This document shows, piece by piece, positions 9,580-17,173 of a stretch of 64,000 nt of DNA. Below the pieces are notes generated by a model. That model saw nothing but the letters and a program-made list of their open reading frames with translations. It did no database searches and had not been told where the DNA came from. The stretch is from Chitinophagaceae bacterium BSSC1. Lineage in GTDB: Bacteria; Bacteroidota; Bacteroidia; Chitinophagales; Chitinophagaceae. The position numbers were made by a program, and so were the translations under genes. The DNA is taken from the NCBI GenBank assembly GCA_002256435.1, contig NKJC01000002.1, forward strand, positions 62,001 to 126,000, written 5' to 3'. Every line of letters begins with the position of its first letter. Positions within the stretch are counted from its first letter, which is position 1.

Positions 9580-10601
9580 TAGATGATGAATTTACCGGGT
9601 ACCATAAAGTTCTTGTCATCAGCGTAGCAAACGGCAAAATCAAAGCCTTTTTGAATGCAATAACCGCCGTATTCTCCTTTTTTATTGATAGCAATAAAAC
9701 CAACTTGAATGTCTTTGGAAGCAGGACCTTTGATTTTAATGATCCTTTCAACGGCTTTTTTACAAGCCATTTCTGGAGAATTTCCTTGGCGCATGAGCTC
9801 AACTACTAAGTGAGACCCACAGATTCTGATCACGTCTTCACCCTGACCAGTAGCCGTTGCAGCCCCAATTTCATTGTCTACAAATAGGCCGGCGCCAATA
9901 ATAGGGGAGTCCCCTAGTCTTCCGCGCATCTTAAAACCCATGCCGCTGGTGGTACAAGATCCGCTCAAATTGCCGTTGGCGTCTAGGGCCACCATGCCAA
10001 TGGTATCGTGGTTCCAATTGCCATTCTCTAATTTATGCGGTGCAAATGCTTCCTGTTTTTTTAGATTCCCGGAGTTTTCAATATTGATAACAGGTTTGTA
10101 TTCGCTTTTGATGAGCCAGTTATCGTAGGCTTTTTGGGCTTCAACAGAAAGCTTTTGAGGTTCTAATGGAAATCCTTCAGCTTGCGCAAATTGCTGGGCG
10201 CCTGAGCCCACCAGCATCACGTGTGGGGTTTTCTCCATCACGCGTCTGGCTACAGAAACCGGATGTTTGATTCTTTCAAGAAATGCTACAGATCCACAGT
10301 TGGCGTGCTCATCCATGATACATGAATCTAGGGTAACATATCCGTCTCGGTCAGGATTGGCGCCCAAACCCACACAGCAATTTTGCGATGCTTCCGTAAC
10401 GCGTACGCCTTGCTCCACGGCATCCAATGCTCGGCCGCCCTTAGATAAAACCGCCCAGGCTGCTTTATTGGCTTCAATGCCTTCACGCCAGGTAGATATC
10501 ACAATGGGTTTACGAACTTCGGCTTCAGATCTAAAACTGCTGAACCCAAATGCAGACAATCCTAAGGAACTTAATTTCAAGAAACTGCGTCTTTCGAGCA
10601 T
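9579..10601 (-). CDS. N4-(beta-N-acetylglucosaminyl)-L-asparaginase (glycosylasparaginase), Tat-exported
   Basis: N-terminal-nucleophile hydrolase that cleaves the GlcNAc-Asn bond of N-glycoprotein remnants; 340 residues. It opens with a twin-arginine motif (ERRSFLK) and a hydrophobic stretch, so it is probably exported folded by the Tat system. The autoprocessing site and nucleophile are at HDT-IGM (Thr200), followed by glycosylasparaginase motifs SCTTSGMGFKMRGRLGDSP and ATATGQGEDVIR. The best-known bacterial member is the flavobacterial (Elizabethkingia) enzyme. Plain isoaspartyl peptidase activity is the main alternative, but the GRLGDSP segment favours glycosylasparaginase. Its stop codon overlaps the cutC start. 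Confidence 0.9.
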   Translation of the reverse strand: MLERRSFLKLSSLGLSAFGFSSFRSEAEVRKPIVISTWREGIEANKAAWAVLSKGGRALDAVEQGVRVTEASQNCCVGLGANPDRDGYVTLDSCIMDEHANCGSVAFLERIKHPVSVARRVMEKTPHVMLVGSGAQQFAQAEGFPLEPQKLSVEAQKAYDNWLIKSEYKPVINIENSGNLKKQEAFAPHKLENGNWNHDTIGMVALDANGNLSGSCTTSGMGFKMRGRLGDSPIIGAGLFVDNEIGAATATGQGEDVIRICGSHLVVELMRQGNSPEMACKKAVERIIKIKGPASKDIQVGFIAINKKGEYGGYCIQKGFDFAVCYADDKNFMVPGKFII

Positions 10602-10735
10602 GGAATAATTTTTCTGAAAACTAAGGATTAATTCGGGAATCAGTTGGCATTAAAAATGGATTCTTTTAAATCTATCCAAACCATTGACTAGATCAGCATA
10701 AAACACCAAGTCTCATTTTTCCAATACAAATTACC

Positions 10736-10758
10736 TATAATTAATATTATGTTAAGTA
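10736..10758 (+). repeat. Left copy of an imperfect direct repeat flanking a small accessory islet
   Basis: This stretch (TATAATTAAT, then ATTATGTTAAGTA) matches 11463-11486 (TATAACTAAT, then TTTTATGTTAAGTA) with a few mismatches and one gap. The two copies flank the small-ORF and palindrome region. The right ATG-containing segment is shared by both copies. Confidence 0.4.
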
Positions 10759-10931
10759 GGCACGAGGAGGATAAAACGAAAAAAGCCAACGCTTCTATTC
10801 AAGAAACTGCGAGTATAAAAAAGGATGAAATTGGTAAATCAACAATTAAAAAATCTGCTGGGTGCGCATGTGAAGCACATTGGAATGAAAAACTACAGAA
10901 ATGGGTCTGTACCGAAGTGCCTAGATATTGA
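10749..10931 (+). CDS. Hypothetical small Cys-containing protein
   Basis: A 60-residue reading that I do not recognise. The first ~40 residues are Lys/Glu/Ser-rich and hydrophilic. The C-terminal third carries three Cys and two Trp (GCACEAHWNEKL, then KWVC). There is no signal peptide or membrane segment. Its ATG lies inside the left direct repeat of the islet. Its 3' end overlaps the convergent 90-residue ORF by 39 bp, so at most one of them may be well expressed. Coding status is uncertain. Confidence 0.35.
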   Translation: MLSRHEEDKTKKANASIQETASIKKDEIGKSTIKKSAGCACEAHWNEKLQKWVCTEVPRY

Positions 10932-11165
10932 ATTATTTAATTCTTCAGACACACCTATAACATCTGCTTCAGCATGAATTCCATTATTTTCTGCATGATA
11001 AATATTTACTTTTAAATATCCATTCTGCTTGTTTATTTCTTCAATAAAAGCTGAGTATTTATTTTCAAAATGTTTTTGTAAAGCTTGAATTGATTCTCTA
11101 CTGAACTCACTACCATTAAGTCTGTAAAGTTCATCATTGTAGTAAAACTCCATTCTTATTTCCAT
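10893..11165 (-). CDS. Hypothetical small protein
   Basis: A 90-residue soluble reading with a plausible alpha/beta composition: YYNDELYRLNGSEF, then a helical stretch around SIQALQKHFENKYSAFIEEI, then strands KVNIYHAENNGIHAEADV. No family was recognised. The start is uncertain: Met1 is used here, Met5 is the alternative. It converges on and overlaps the 60-residue ORF by 39 bp. Its amino-acid composition looks protein-like, which favours a real gene, probably acquired with the surrounding islet. Confidence 0.55.
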   Translation of the reverse strand: MEIRMEFYYNDELYRLNGSEFSRESIQALQKHFENKYSAFIEEINKQNGYLKVNIYHAENNGIHAEADVIGVSEELNNSISRHFGTDPFL

Positions 11166-11239
11166 ACGTTGAGTATTAATTGGCTCGTTTCCCTCGCTTC
11201 GCCATCTCTTTTTTTTCGTTTTACCCTCCTAGCCATCCC

Positions 11240-11286
11240 GTGCTGTAATCGGTAAACCGCTCCGCTAAAACTTACCGATTCCGCAC
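11240..11286. repeat. Bulged inverted repeat
   Basis: Perfect arms AATCGGTAA (11247-11255) and TTACCGATT (11272-11280) are extended by an outer GTGC/GCAC stem (11240-11243 and 11283-11286) across an unpaired TGT/CC bulge, with a 16-nt loop. The stem-bulge-stem form resembles folded recombination sites, but that is only a resemblance. Confidence 0.55.
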
Positions 11287-11368
11287 CACAGCCCTACCAC
11301 ACTCAAACATAATAGAAGTTATAATAAACGTGTATCCTCTATCTGTTTGTTCGCTCTGCTCACGAGGC

Positions 11369-11443
11369 GGGTTTGCTATATTGCGATTTTAAAGCCACTC
11401 CACAGAAAGCCAACACCTTTTAAAATCGCAATATAGCAAACCC
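11369..11443. repeat. Perfect 25-bp inverted repeat with 25-nt loop
   Basis: The left arm 11369-11393 (starting GGGTTTGCTATATTGCG) is exactly reverse-complementary to 11419-11443; the loop is 25 nt. No T run follows either side (the right side continues GAAGGAAATAC), so it does not look like a terminator. The perfection over 25 bp implies recent origin or selection. Confidence 0.85.
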
Positions 11444-11462
11444 GAAGGAAATACACTAATCT

Positions 11463-11486
11463 TATAACTAATTTTTATGTTAAGTA
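11463..11486 (+). repeat. Right copy of the imperfect islet direct repeat
   Basis: TATAACTAAT followed by TTTTATGTTAAGTA, the partner of 10736-10758. It marks the right side of the palindrome-rich segment. Confidence 0.4.
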
Positions 11487-11540
11487 ATGATTTAGAAAGA
11501 ATCAAGACCTGTATCCTAACATTGATAATCTACATAAAAA

Positions 11541-11567
11541 AAGCGTCCCGATTTTATCGAGACGCTT
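11541..11567 (-). terminator. Intrinsic terminator of the gyrA/TPR transcription unit
   Basis: A 12-bp stem (AAGCGTCCCGAT / ATCGAGACGCTT, loop TTT) whose one C-A mismatch becomes a G-U pair in the minus-strand RNA, followed on that strand by a long T run (plus-strand A7 at 11536-11542). It lies 21 bp past the TPR gene stop codon. Confidence 0.85.
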
Positions 11568-11588
11568 TCCTAATATTAGTTAGATGGA

Positions 11589-12968
11589 TTAGAATTTACC
11601 GTGAAGGTTATCATACTCTTTGAACTTAGCGTCAAAGGCATCAAATGCTTTTGAATCTTTACCACGAACGCGATCACGTTTATATTGATAAATATTAGCC
11701 AAGAAATCTACTGCTTTATTAATGATACTCTTATCAGTAGAATTTTTTCCAGCCTTATCATTTTCAATTTTGTAGGTTTTTTCTAACCAATCAATTGCTT
11801 GATCCAATGTTTCGTTAATTGGCTTTTCCAAATCTTGGTTGGCTTTTAACAATGGATCTGTTTGAGCTTTGAATTTGGCATCCAGGGCTTTCTTCTTTAC
11901 TGGGTCTTTTTCTGCAGGTTTGCTAGCATTAATGGTTTGAACCGCTTTAATGTTGGCGGCAACCTTATCATCAAGTAGACCAAAATTGTTGTAATAAATT
12001 ACACCAATATTGAAAGATGCAATGGCATTACTTGGGTTTTTAGCAAATGCCTTCTTATAAGCTTCAATCCCTTTCTTCTCATAAGCATCCAATTTAGTAC
12101 TGTCGTATTTATCTTTCTCTTTGGCATCGTGTTTTACATTCACAAAAATCTCACCAAATTGTAAGTACTGCATTTCGCCAAAGCTTCCAGCTGCATCTGC
12201 TTTGTCATAGAATGCTTCTTTTTCAGTCAAACTGAAATTACGATCTATGTATTCAATTTCATAATCGTCCCAGTTTTCTTTAGGATAAACCTGCTTTGCT
12301 AGTGCTATATATTTTCTGAATGATTCCTCCTTTTTCTCATTCATATAAGTGATTACCAGATATTTATAAATATCTACAAAACCATCTCCACCTACTTTAG
12401 CTTCAGCCAAGCGAGCATAATATTTACAAGCTTCTACTCCTTTTTGAGCATTCTGTGAAGAATAACCGGCATACAATAAAGACGTTGTATCAAAAGCCAT
12501 GTTCTGATCCTTGGTCATTTTGTTTTGGAACAGGATATCGCTATAGGTCACTGCGTATCCAAAATAAGAGCTAGCAGAATCCCATTTTTTCTCGTTAAAA
12601 GAGCGAATCCCATTATTGTATCCATAAGAATACATATCAAAAATACCGTCGTTACCCTTGTCTTTTACCATTGCCCAAGCTGGATCCAAGGCAACTAGTT
12701 TTTGAAAAGCTGCATCTGCGTCCTGGATAGCCGTTGGATATTTAGGGGCAGTTTTGGCTTCCTTACCTAGGTTGGCATAGATTCTGGAACGATAGTACCA
12801 GTATTCTGTTTTGGCCAAAGCCTTGGGGTCGGCACTCATTTTGTCCAATTCAACCTTGGCATCTTCCATCTTGTTTAATACAAGAACGGTGTTTACTTTT
12901 TTAAAATCCTGCGCCTTGCTACCCAATGTGGCAACTGCGATCATGGAAAGCAATAGTAGCTTCTTCAT
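11589..12968 (-). CDS. Exported TPR-repeat protein of unknown function
   Basis: A 459-residue protein with a cleavable signal peptide (MKKLLLLSMIAVATLGSKAQ). The rest is helical and fits tetratricopeptide repeats, for example around TEYWYYRSRIYANLG, AYKKAFAKNPSNAIASFNIG and ALDQAIDWLEKTY, so it is probably a periplasmic scaffold for protein contacts. It starts 14 bp after gyrA stops on the same strand and has its own terminator, so it is likely the last gene of a gyrA operon. No enzymatic motif is visible. Confidence 0.8.
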   Translation of the reverse strand: MKKLLLLSMIAVATLGSKAQDFKKVNTVLVLNKMEDAKVELDKMSADPKALAKTEYWYYRSRIYANLGKEAKTAPKYPTAIQDADAAFQKLVALDPAWAMVKDKGNDGIFDMYSYGYNNGIRSFNEKKWDSASSYFGYAVTYSDILFQNKMTKDQNMAFDTTSLLYAGYSSQNAQKGVEACKYYARLAEAKVGGDGFVDIYKYLVITYMNEKKEESFRKYIALAKQVYPKENWDDYEIEYIDRNFSLTEKEAFYDKADAAGSFGEMQYLQFGEIFVNVKHDAKEKDKYDSTKLDAYEKKGIEAYKKAFAKNPSNAIASFNIGVIYYNNFGLLDDKVAANIKAVQTINASKPAEKDPVKKKALDAKFKAQTDPLLKANQDLEKPINETLDQAIDWLEKTYKIENDKAGKNSTDKSIINKAVDFLANIYQYKRDRVRGKDSKAFDAFDAKFKEYDNLHGKF

Positions 12969-12982
12969 AAAAGGAGGGTTTG

Positions 12983-15667
12983 TTATTGATTTTCAGTTGA
13001 TTGTGTATCGTTATCTAAATTTTCAGTAGAATTGTGTTCTGGTGTATCTGTACCAGTTTCAGGGGTTGATTCCTCCGCATTCTCTCCATCCAAAACGGCA
13101 TCCACTTCTGGTTCATCTTGGTCTTCAATCTGAGAAATAGCTGCTATTTCATCACCCTCATCCAGTCTAATCAGCTTCACACCCTGGGTAGCTCTTCCTG
13201 CTTCACGAATACTTTGAATACCCGTTCTTATGGTAATACCAGACTTACAAGTGATGATCAGATCTTCTTTCTCAGTCACGTATAAGATGCCAACCAATCC
13301 ACCGGTTTTCTCGGTTACATTGATGGTTTTTACACCCTTACCACCCCTATTGGTAATTCTGTATTCCTCAATAGATGTTCTTTTTCCAAAGCCTTTTTCA
13401 CTAACTACCATCACGGTACGGGTTGCATCTTCTTTGTTTACACAAATCATACCAACCACTTCGTCTTTGGTGTCGTCTACTTCAATTCCACCAACACCTA
13501 TCGCTCCGCGACCTGTAGAACGTACTTTGGATTCTTCAAAACGAATTGCCCTACCGCTCTTCAACGCCATCATGATTTCTGAATTACCATCGGTCATTTT
13601 GGCCTCTAACAATTCGTCACCTTCTACAATAGTAATGGCATTAACACCAGTACTTCTAATACGGCTGAAATCTTCCAAAGAAGTTTTTTTAATTACCCCT
13701 TTCTTGGTACAAAGTACTATATAATGGTTCTGAACAAATTCCTTATCGTCCAATTTCTTCACTTCAATAATGGCTTTCACCTTATCATCACCTGGCAATT
13801 GAATCAGGTTCTGAATGGCACGGCCTTTACTTTGCTTCTCTCCTTCTGGAATCTCATACACCCTTAACCAATAACACCTTCCTTTCTCGGTAAAGAACAT
13901 CATGGTATCGTGGGTAGAAGCTACAAACAAATGCTCCACATAGTCTTCCTCCCTGGTTTTTGAACCAACAGCCCCTCTTCCACCACGTTTTTGCTGGCGG
14001 TATTCGGTGGCCGATGTACGCTTGATATAACCCAAATGAGAAATGGTAATGACCACGTCCTCGTCTTCAATTAGGTCTTCAATACGCATTTCATCTGCCA
14101 AGTACTGGATTTCAGACCTTCTAGGATCACCAAATTTCTCTTTTACTTCCAATAACTCGGTCTTGATCAAATCAAACCTAAGGTCTTCGCTGGCCAAGAG
14201 TTCTTTCAAACCTTTGATGGTTTGCATCAGGCCATTGAATTCTTCAACAATCTTATCCCTTTCCATACCAGTCAAGCGTTGTAAACGCAGTTCTAGAATG
14301 GCTTTGGCTTGTATTTCAGTTAATCCCTGAGCTTGTTTGTATAAGTCATCGGTTAATCCGCTGAATAAATCACTACTCAAATACCAGTTTTCAGACTGGC
14401 TCTTCAGCATCAAAGCATCCTTGGCTTCGTCTGGAGTGCGGCTTGATCTAATCAAAGCAATCACTTCATCCAAATGATCCAAAGCTTTTAAATAGCCTTC
14501 CAAAATATGGGCTCTTTCTTCTGCTTTGCGCAATTCAAATTTGGCCCTGCGAATCACCACTTCCATACGGAAGTCAATAAATTCCACAATCAATTCCCTA
14601 AGGTTCATGATTTTGGGGCGGCCTTTGCTGATTACCACATTATTGGTACCATAGCTGGTTTGGAGTTCCGTGTATTTGTACAACTGATTGATTATCACTT
14701 GCGCAATCACGTCTTTCTTTAAATCAACTACAATTCTAGTACCCTCTCTATTGTTACTTTCATTGTTAACGTGGGCAATTCCTTCTACCACTTTTTCATT
14801 CACCAACTGACCAATCCTATCTGTGAGTTGGTCACGGTTTACTTGGTAAGGAACTTCTGTAATAATGATCTGTTCTCTACCTGAAGCCTTGGTTTCTATC
14901 TGTACTTTACCACGTAAGACTACCCTACCACGTCCGGTTAACAGACCTTGTTTAACCCCTTCCATTCCAAAGATGATACCACCTGTTGGAAAATCGGGTG
15001 CTTTTACAAATTGGGTTAATTCTTCACAAGTAATTTCTTTGTTGTCAATATAGGCAATGCAACCATCCACTACTTCACCCAAGTTATGGGGAAGCATATT
15101 GGTAGCCATACCTACGGCGATACCCGATGACCCGTTCACCAATAATTGGGGAATCCTGGTAGGTAAAACAGTAGGTTCTTTGAGTGAATCGTCAAAATTT
15201 AGCTGAAAATCAACCGTGTCCTTCTCAATATCGTCCAACATGGCTTCTGCTATCTTGTGCAAACGGGCTTCCGTATAACGCATAGCAGCCGGTGGATCAC
15301 CATCTTGGTTACCAAAGTTACCCTGACTATCTACCATGATATAGCGCATGGTCCAGTCCTGAGCCATACGAACAAGGGTATCGTAAATGGAGCTATCACC
15401 ATGGGGGTGAAACTTACCCATTACTTCCCCTACAATACGGGCAGATTTTTTATAAGGCTTGTTGCTGTAGTTACCCAATTCAGTCATGGCATATAAAACG
15501 CGGCGGTGAACCGGTTTAAAACCATCCCTTACATCTGGGAGTGCACGACCAACAATAACGGACATTGAATAATCAATGTAGGCCGTTTTCATTTGTTCCT
15601 CAATATTTACACGAATGACACGATCGTTGTCGTTAGTTTGTTCCGGTGTTACTTGATTCTCTTCCAT
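12983..15667 (-). CDS. gyrA: DNA gyrase subunit A
   Basis: Breakage-reunion subunit of DNA gyrase, 894 residues. The N-terminus has the YIDYSMSVIVGRALPDVRDG block; the catalytic tyrosine is Tyr131 (RYTEARL). The quinolone-determining region reads HPHGDSSIYD with Ser92 and Asp96, the drug-sensitive residues at those sites. The C-terminal domain contains the GyrA box QKRGGRG, which separates gyrase from topoisomerase IV (ParC). Beta-propeller repeats follow, then an acidic ~55-residue tail rich in E, D and T. The TPR gene downstream is probably co-transcribed. Confidence 0.97.
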   Translation of the reverse strand: MEENQVTPEQTNDNDRVIRVNIEEQMKTAYIDYSMSVIVGRALPDVRDGFKPVHRRVLYAMTELGNYSNKPYKKSARIVGEVMGKFHPHGDSSIYDTLVRMAQDWTMRYIMVDSQGNFGNQDGDPPAAMRYTEARLHKIAEAMLDDIEKDTVDFQLNFDDSLKEPTVLPTRIPQLLVNGSSGIAVGMATNMLPHNLGEVVDGCIAYIDNKEITCEELTQFVKAPDFPTGGIIFGMEGVKQGLLTGRGRVVLRGKVQIETKASGREQIIITEVPYQVNRDQLTDRIGQLVNEKVVEGIAHVNNESNNREGTRIVVDLKKDVIAQVIINQLYKYTELQTSYGTNNVVISKGRPKIMNLRELIVEFIDFRMEVVIRRAKFELRKAEERAHILEGYLKALDHLDEVIALIRSSRTPDEAKDALMLKSQSENWYLSSDLFSGLTDDLYKQAQGLTEIQAKAILELRLQRLTGMERDKIVEEFNGLMQTIKGLKELLASEDLRFDLIKTELLEVKEKFGDPRRSEIQYLADEMRIEDLIEDEDVVITISHLGYIKRTSATEYRQQKRGGRGAVGSKTREEDYVEHLFVASTHDTMMFFTEKGRCYWLRVYEIPEGEKQSKGRAIQNLIQLPGDDKVKAIIEVKKLDDKEFVQNHYIVLCTKKGVIKKTSLEDFSRIRSTGVNAITIVEGDELLEAKMTDGNSEIMMALKSGRAIRFEESKVRSTGRGAIGVGGIEVDDTKDEVVGMICVNKEDATRTVMVVSEKGFGKRTSIEEYRITNRGGKGVKTINVTEKTGGLVGILYVTEKEDLIITCKSGITIRTGIQSIREAGRATQGVKLIRLDEGDEIAAISQIEDQDEPEVDAVLDGENAEESTPETGTDTPEHNSTENLDNDTQSTENQ

Positions 15668-15830
15668 GCAGGATTACTAGTGATTTTTAGTTCAGTGCAA
15701 TAGTCTTAAAAGCAGACAAATTACAGGTTGCCAAAGATACGGTTTTTAAGGGGCAAATAACGCGTGAACCCCTTAGTTTAGAACAGGCATTTATCCACAA
15801 TAGTATGTACATTTAGCCAGAATTTTTCCA

Positions 15831-17171
15831 ATGACAAAGCAAGCCCATATCCTGGTTTTTGGCGCCGGTAAATCCGCCACCGTTTTGATTGATTTTTTAA
15901 AGAAAACCATTACCCAAAACAACTGGCTATTAATGGTTGCAGACAGTAATTTGGCTACGGTTTTAGCCAAACTAGACGGTTATCCGGGCACCACGGGACT
16001 TCAAATTAATATTGAAGACCAAGAAGCCCGAAAGTCTTTGGTCAAAACGGCCAGCATTGTCATTTCCATGATGCCACCCTCCCTGCATTATTTGATTGCG
16101 GAAGATTGTCTGGAATTTGGTATCAACCTGCTAACCGCCTCCTATTTGGATGAGAAAACCAAGGCATTATCTAATCAAGTTCAAGCAAAAGGATTGCTTT
16201 TCTTGTATGAAATGGGGCTAGACCCAGGCATTGATCATATGAGTGCCATGCAAATCATTCATGAGATTCAATCTAAAGGTGGTGTGATCAAGAGCTTTAG
16301 GTCTCATTGTGGGGGTTTGGTAGCACCCGAAAATGATGACAACCCCTGGCATTATAAAATTAGTTGGAACCCTAGAAATGTGGTTTTGGCAGGTAGCGCT
16401 GGGGCGCGATATCTAGAACACGGAGAAGAAGTAACTATTCCGTATCATGGTTTGTTTAATAATGAAGAAACCCTTGACATTCCAGGATTATATCCATTGG
16501 GGTTTTATCCTAACAGAGATTCTTTGAGCTATATCCCCATTTACGGATTGCATTCTGCTAAAAGTTTTGTGAGAACCACTTTGCGTTATCCTGAATTTTT
16601 AAAAGGTTGGTCAGGTATTTTACACTTAGGTCTTACAGACAATAACCATATTTATCAAATTGAGCATTTGTCTATTGCTGCATTTTTCAAAATACATATA
16701 GAACGCTTGGCTTTGACAAATTGGATGGATTCACTTGAAGAACAATCTACCCATGAAGCAATGGCTGCTCATTTCTTGGAACAATTAAATTGGTTGGGTT
16801 TGCATGACCAAGATACCCACCTACCCATGACCCAAGGAACTGCCGCAGATGTGTTACAATTTTTACTAGAAACCAAACTGGCATTATTACCTGGTGAAAA
16901 AGATATGATTGTGATGCAACACGAATTTGAATACCAAATAGGTACAGCATCTCATAGTCTTAAAAGCGCTTTGGTTTGTATTGGAGAAGATGATCAACAA
17001 ACAGCCATGGCCAAAACTGTAGGATTGCCACTTGGAATAGCAGCCAAACTCATCTTAGAAAATCAGATTCAACTAAAGGGATTACATATTCCCATTTTGC
17101 CCCAAATTTATGAACCCGTACTAGCTGCACTAAAAGCAGAAGGCATTGAATTCCAAGAAACCAAGTCATAA
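15831..17171 (+). CDS. Saccharopine dehydrogenase family protein (LYS9-like)
   Basis: NAD(P)-dependent oxidoreductase of 446 residues. The N-terminal Rossmann fold has the motif VFGAGKSATVLIDFL; MGLDPGIDHMSAM and RSHCGGLVAPENDDNPWHYK match the saccharopine dehydrogenase (L-glutamate-forming) and reductase family, and the length is typical. It probably interconverts saccharopine and aminoadipate semialdehyde in lysine catabolism. No partner lysine-ketoglutarate reductase lies nearby, so the pathway direction is inference. It precedes the MutS-like gene by 2 bp, suggesting co-transcription without an obvious functional link. Confidence 0.85.
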   Translation: MTKQAHILVFGAGKSATVLIDFLKKTITQNNWLLMVADSNLATVLAKLDGYPGTTGLQINIEDQEARKSLVKTASIVISMMPPSLHYLIAEDCLEFGINLLTASYLDEKTKALSNQVQAKGLLFLYEMGLDPGIDHMSAMQIIHEIQSKGGVIKSFRSHCGGLVAPENDDNPWHYKISWNPRNVVLAGSAGARYLEHGEEVTIPYHGLFNNEETLDIPGLYPLGFYPNRDSLSYIPIYGLHSAKSFVRTTLRYPEFLKGWSGILHLGLTDNNHIYQIEHLSIAAFFKIHIERLALTNWMDSLEEQSTHEAMAAHFLEQLNWLGLHDQDTHLPMTQGTAADVLQFLLETKLALLPGEKDMIVMQHEFEYQIGTASHSLKSALVCIGEDDQQTAMAKTVGLPLGIAAKLILENQIQLKGLHIPILPQIYEPVLAALKAEGIEFQETKS

Positions 17172-17173
17172 CT

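Larger units (their letters stand above)
11166..11588. other. Gene-free accessory segment with palindromes
   Basis: This 423-bp gap holds no convincing gene. It contains a T-rich run (11207-11222), a bulged hairpin at 11240-11286, a perfect 25-bp inverted repeat at 11369-11443, a direct-repeat copy at 11463-11486 and the terminator of the following leftward gene at 11541-11567. Base use shifts locally between GC-richer and AT-rich patches, unlike the neighbouring genes. Confidence 0.6.

Noticed and set aside
11477..11621. Small rightward ORF starting at the right direct repeat
   Set aside because: It runs through the terminator of the convergent TPR gene and into that gene's antisense strand, so coding is unlikely.
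14043..14330. Antisense ORFs inside gyrA
   Set aside because: Several Ser/Arg/Leu-rich antisense frames occur across gyrA; they follow from its codon use and have no start or family signals.
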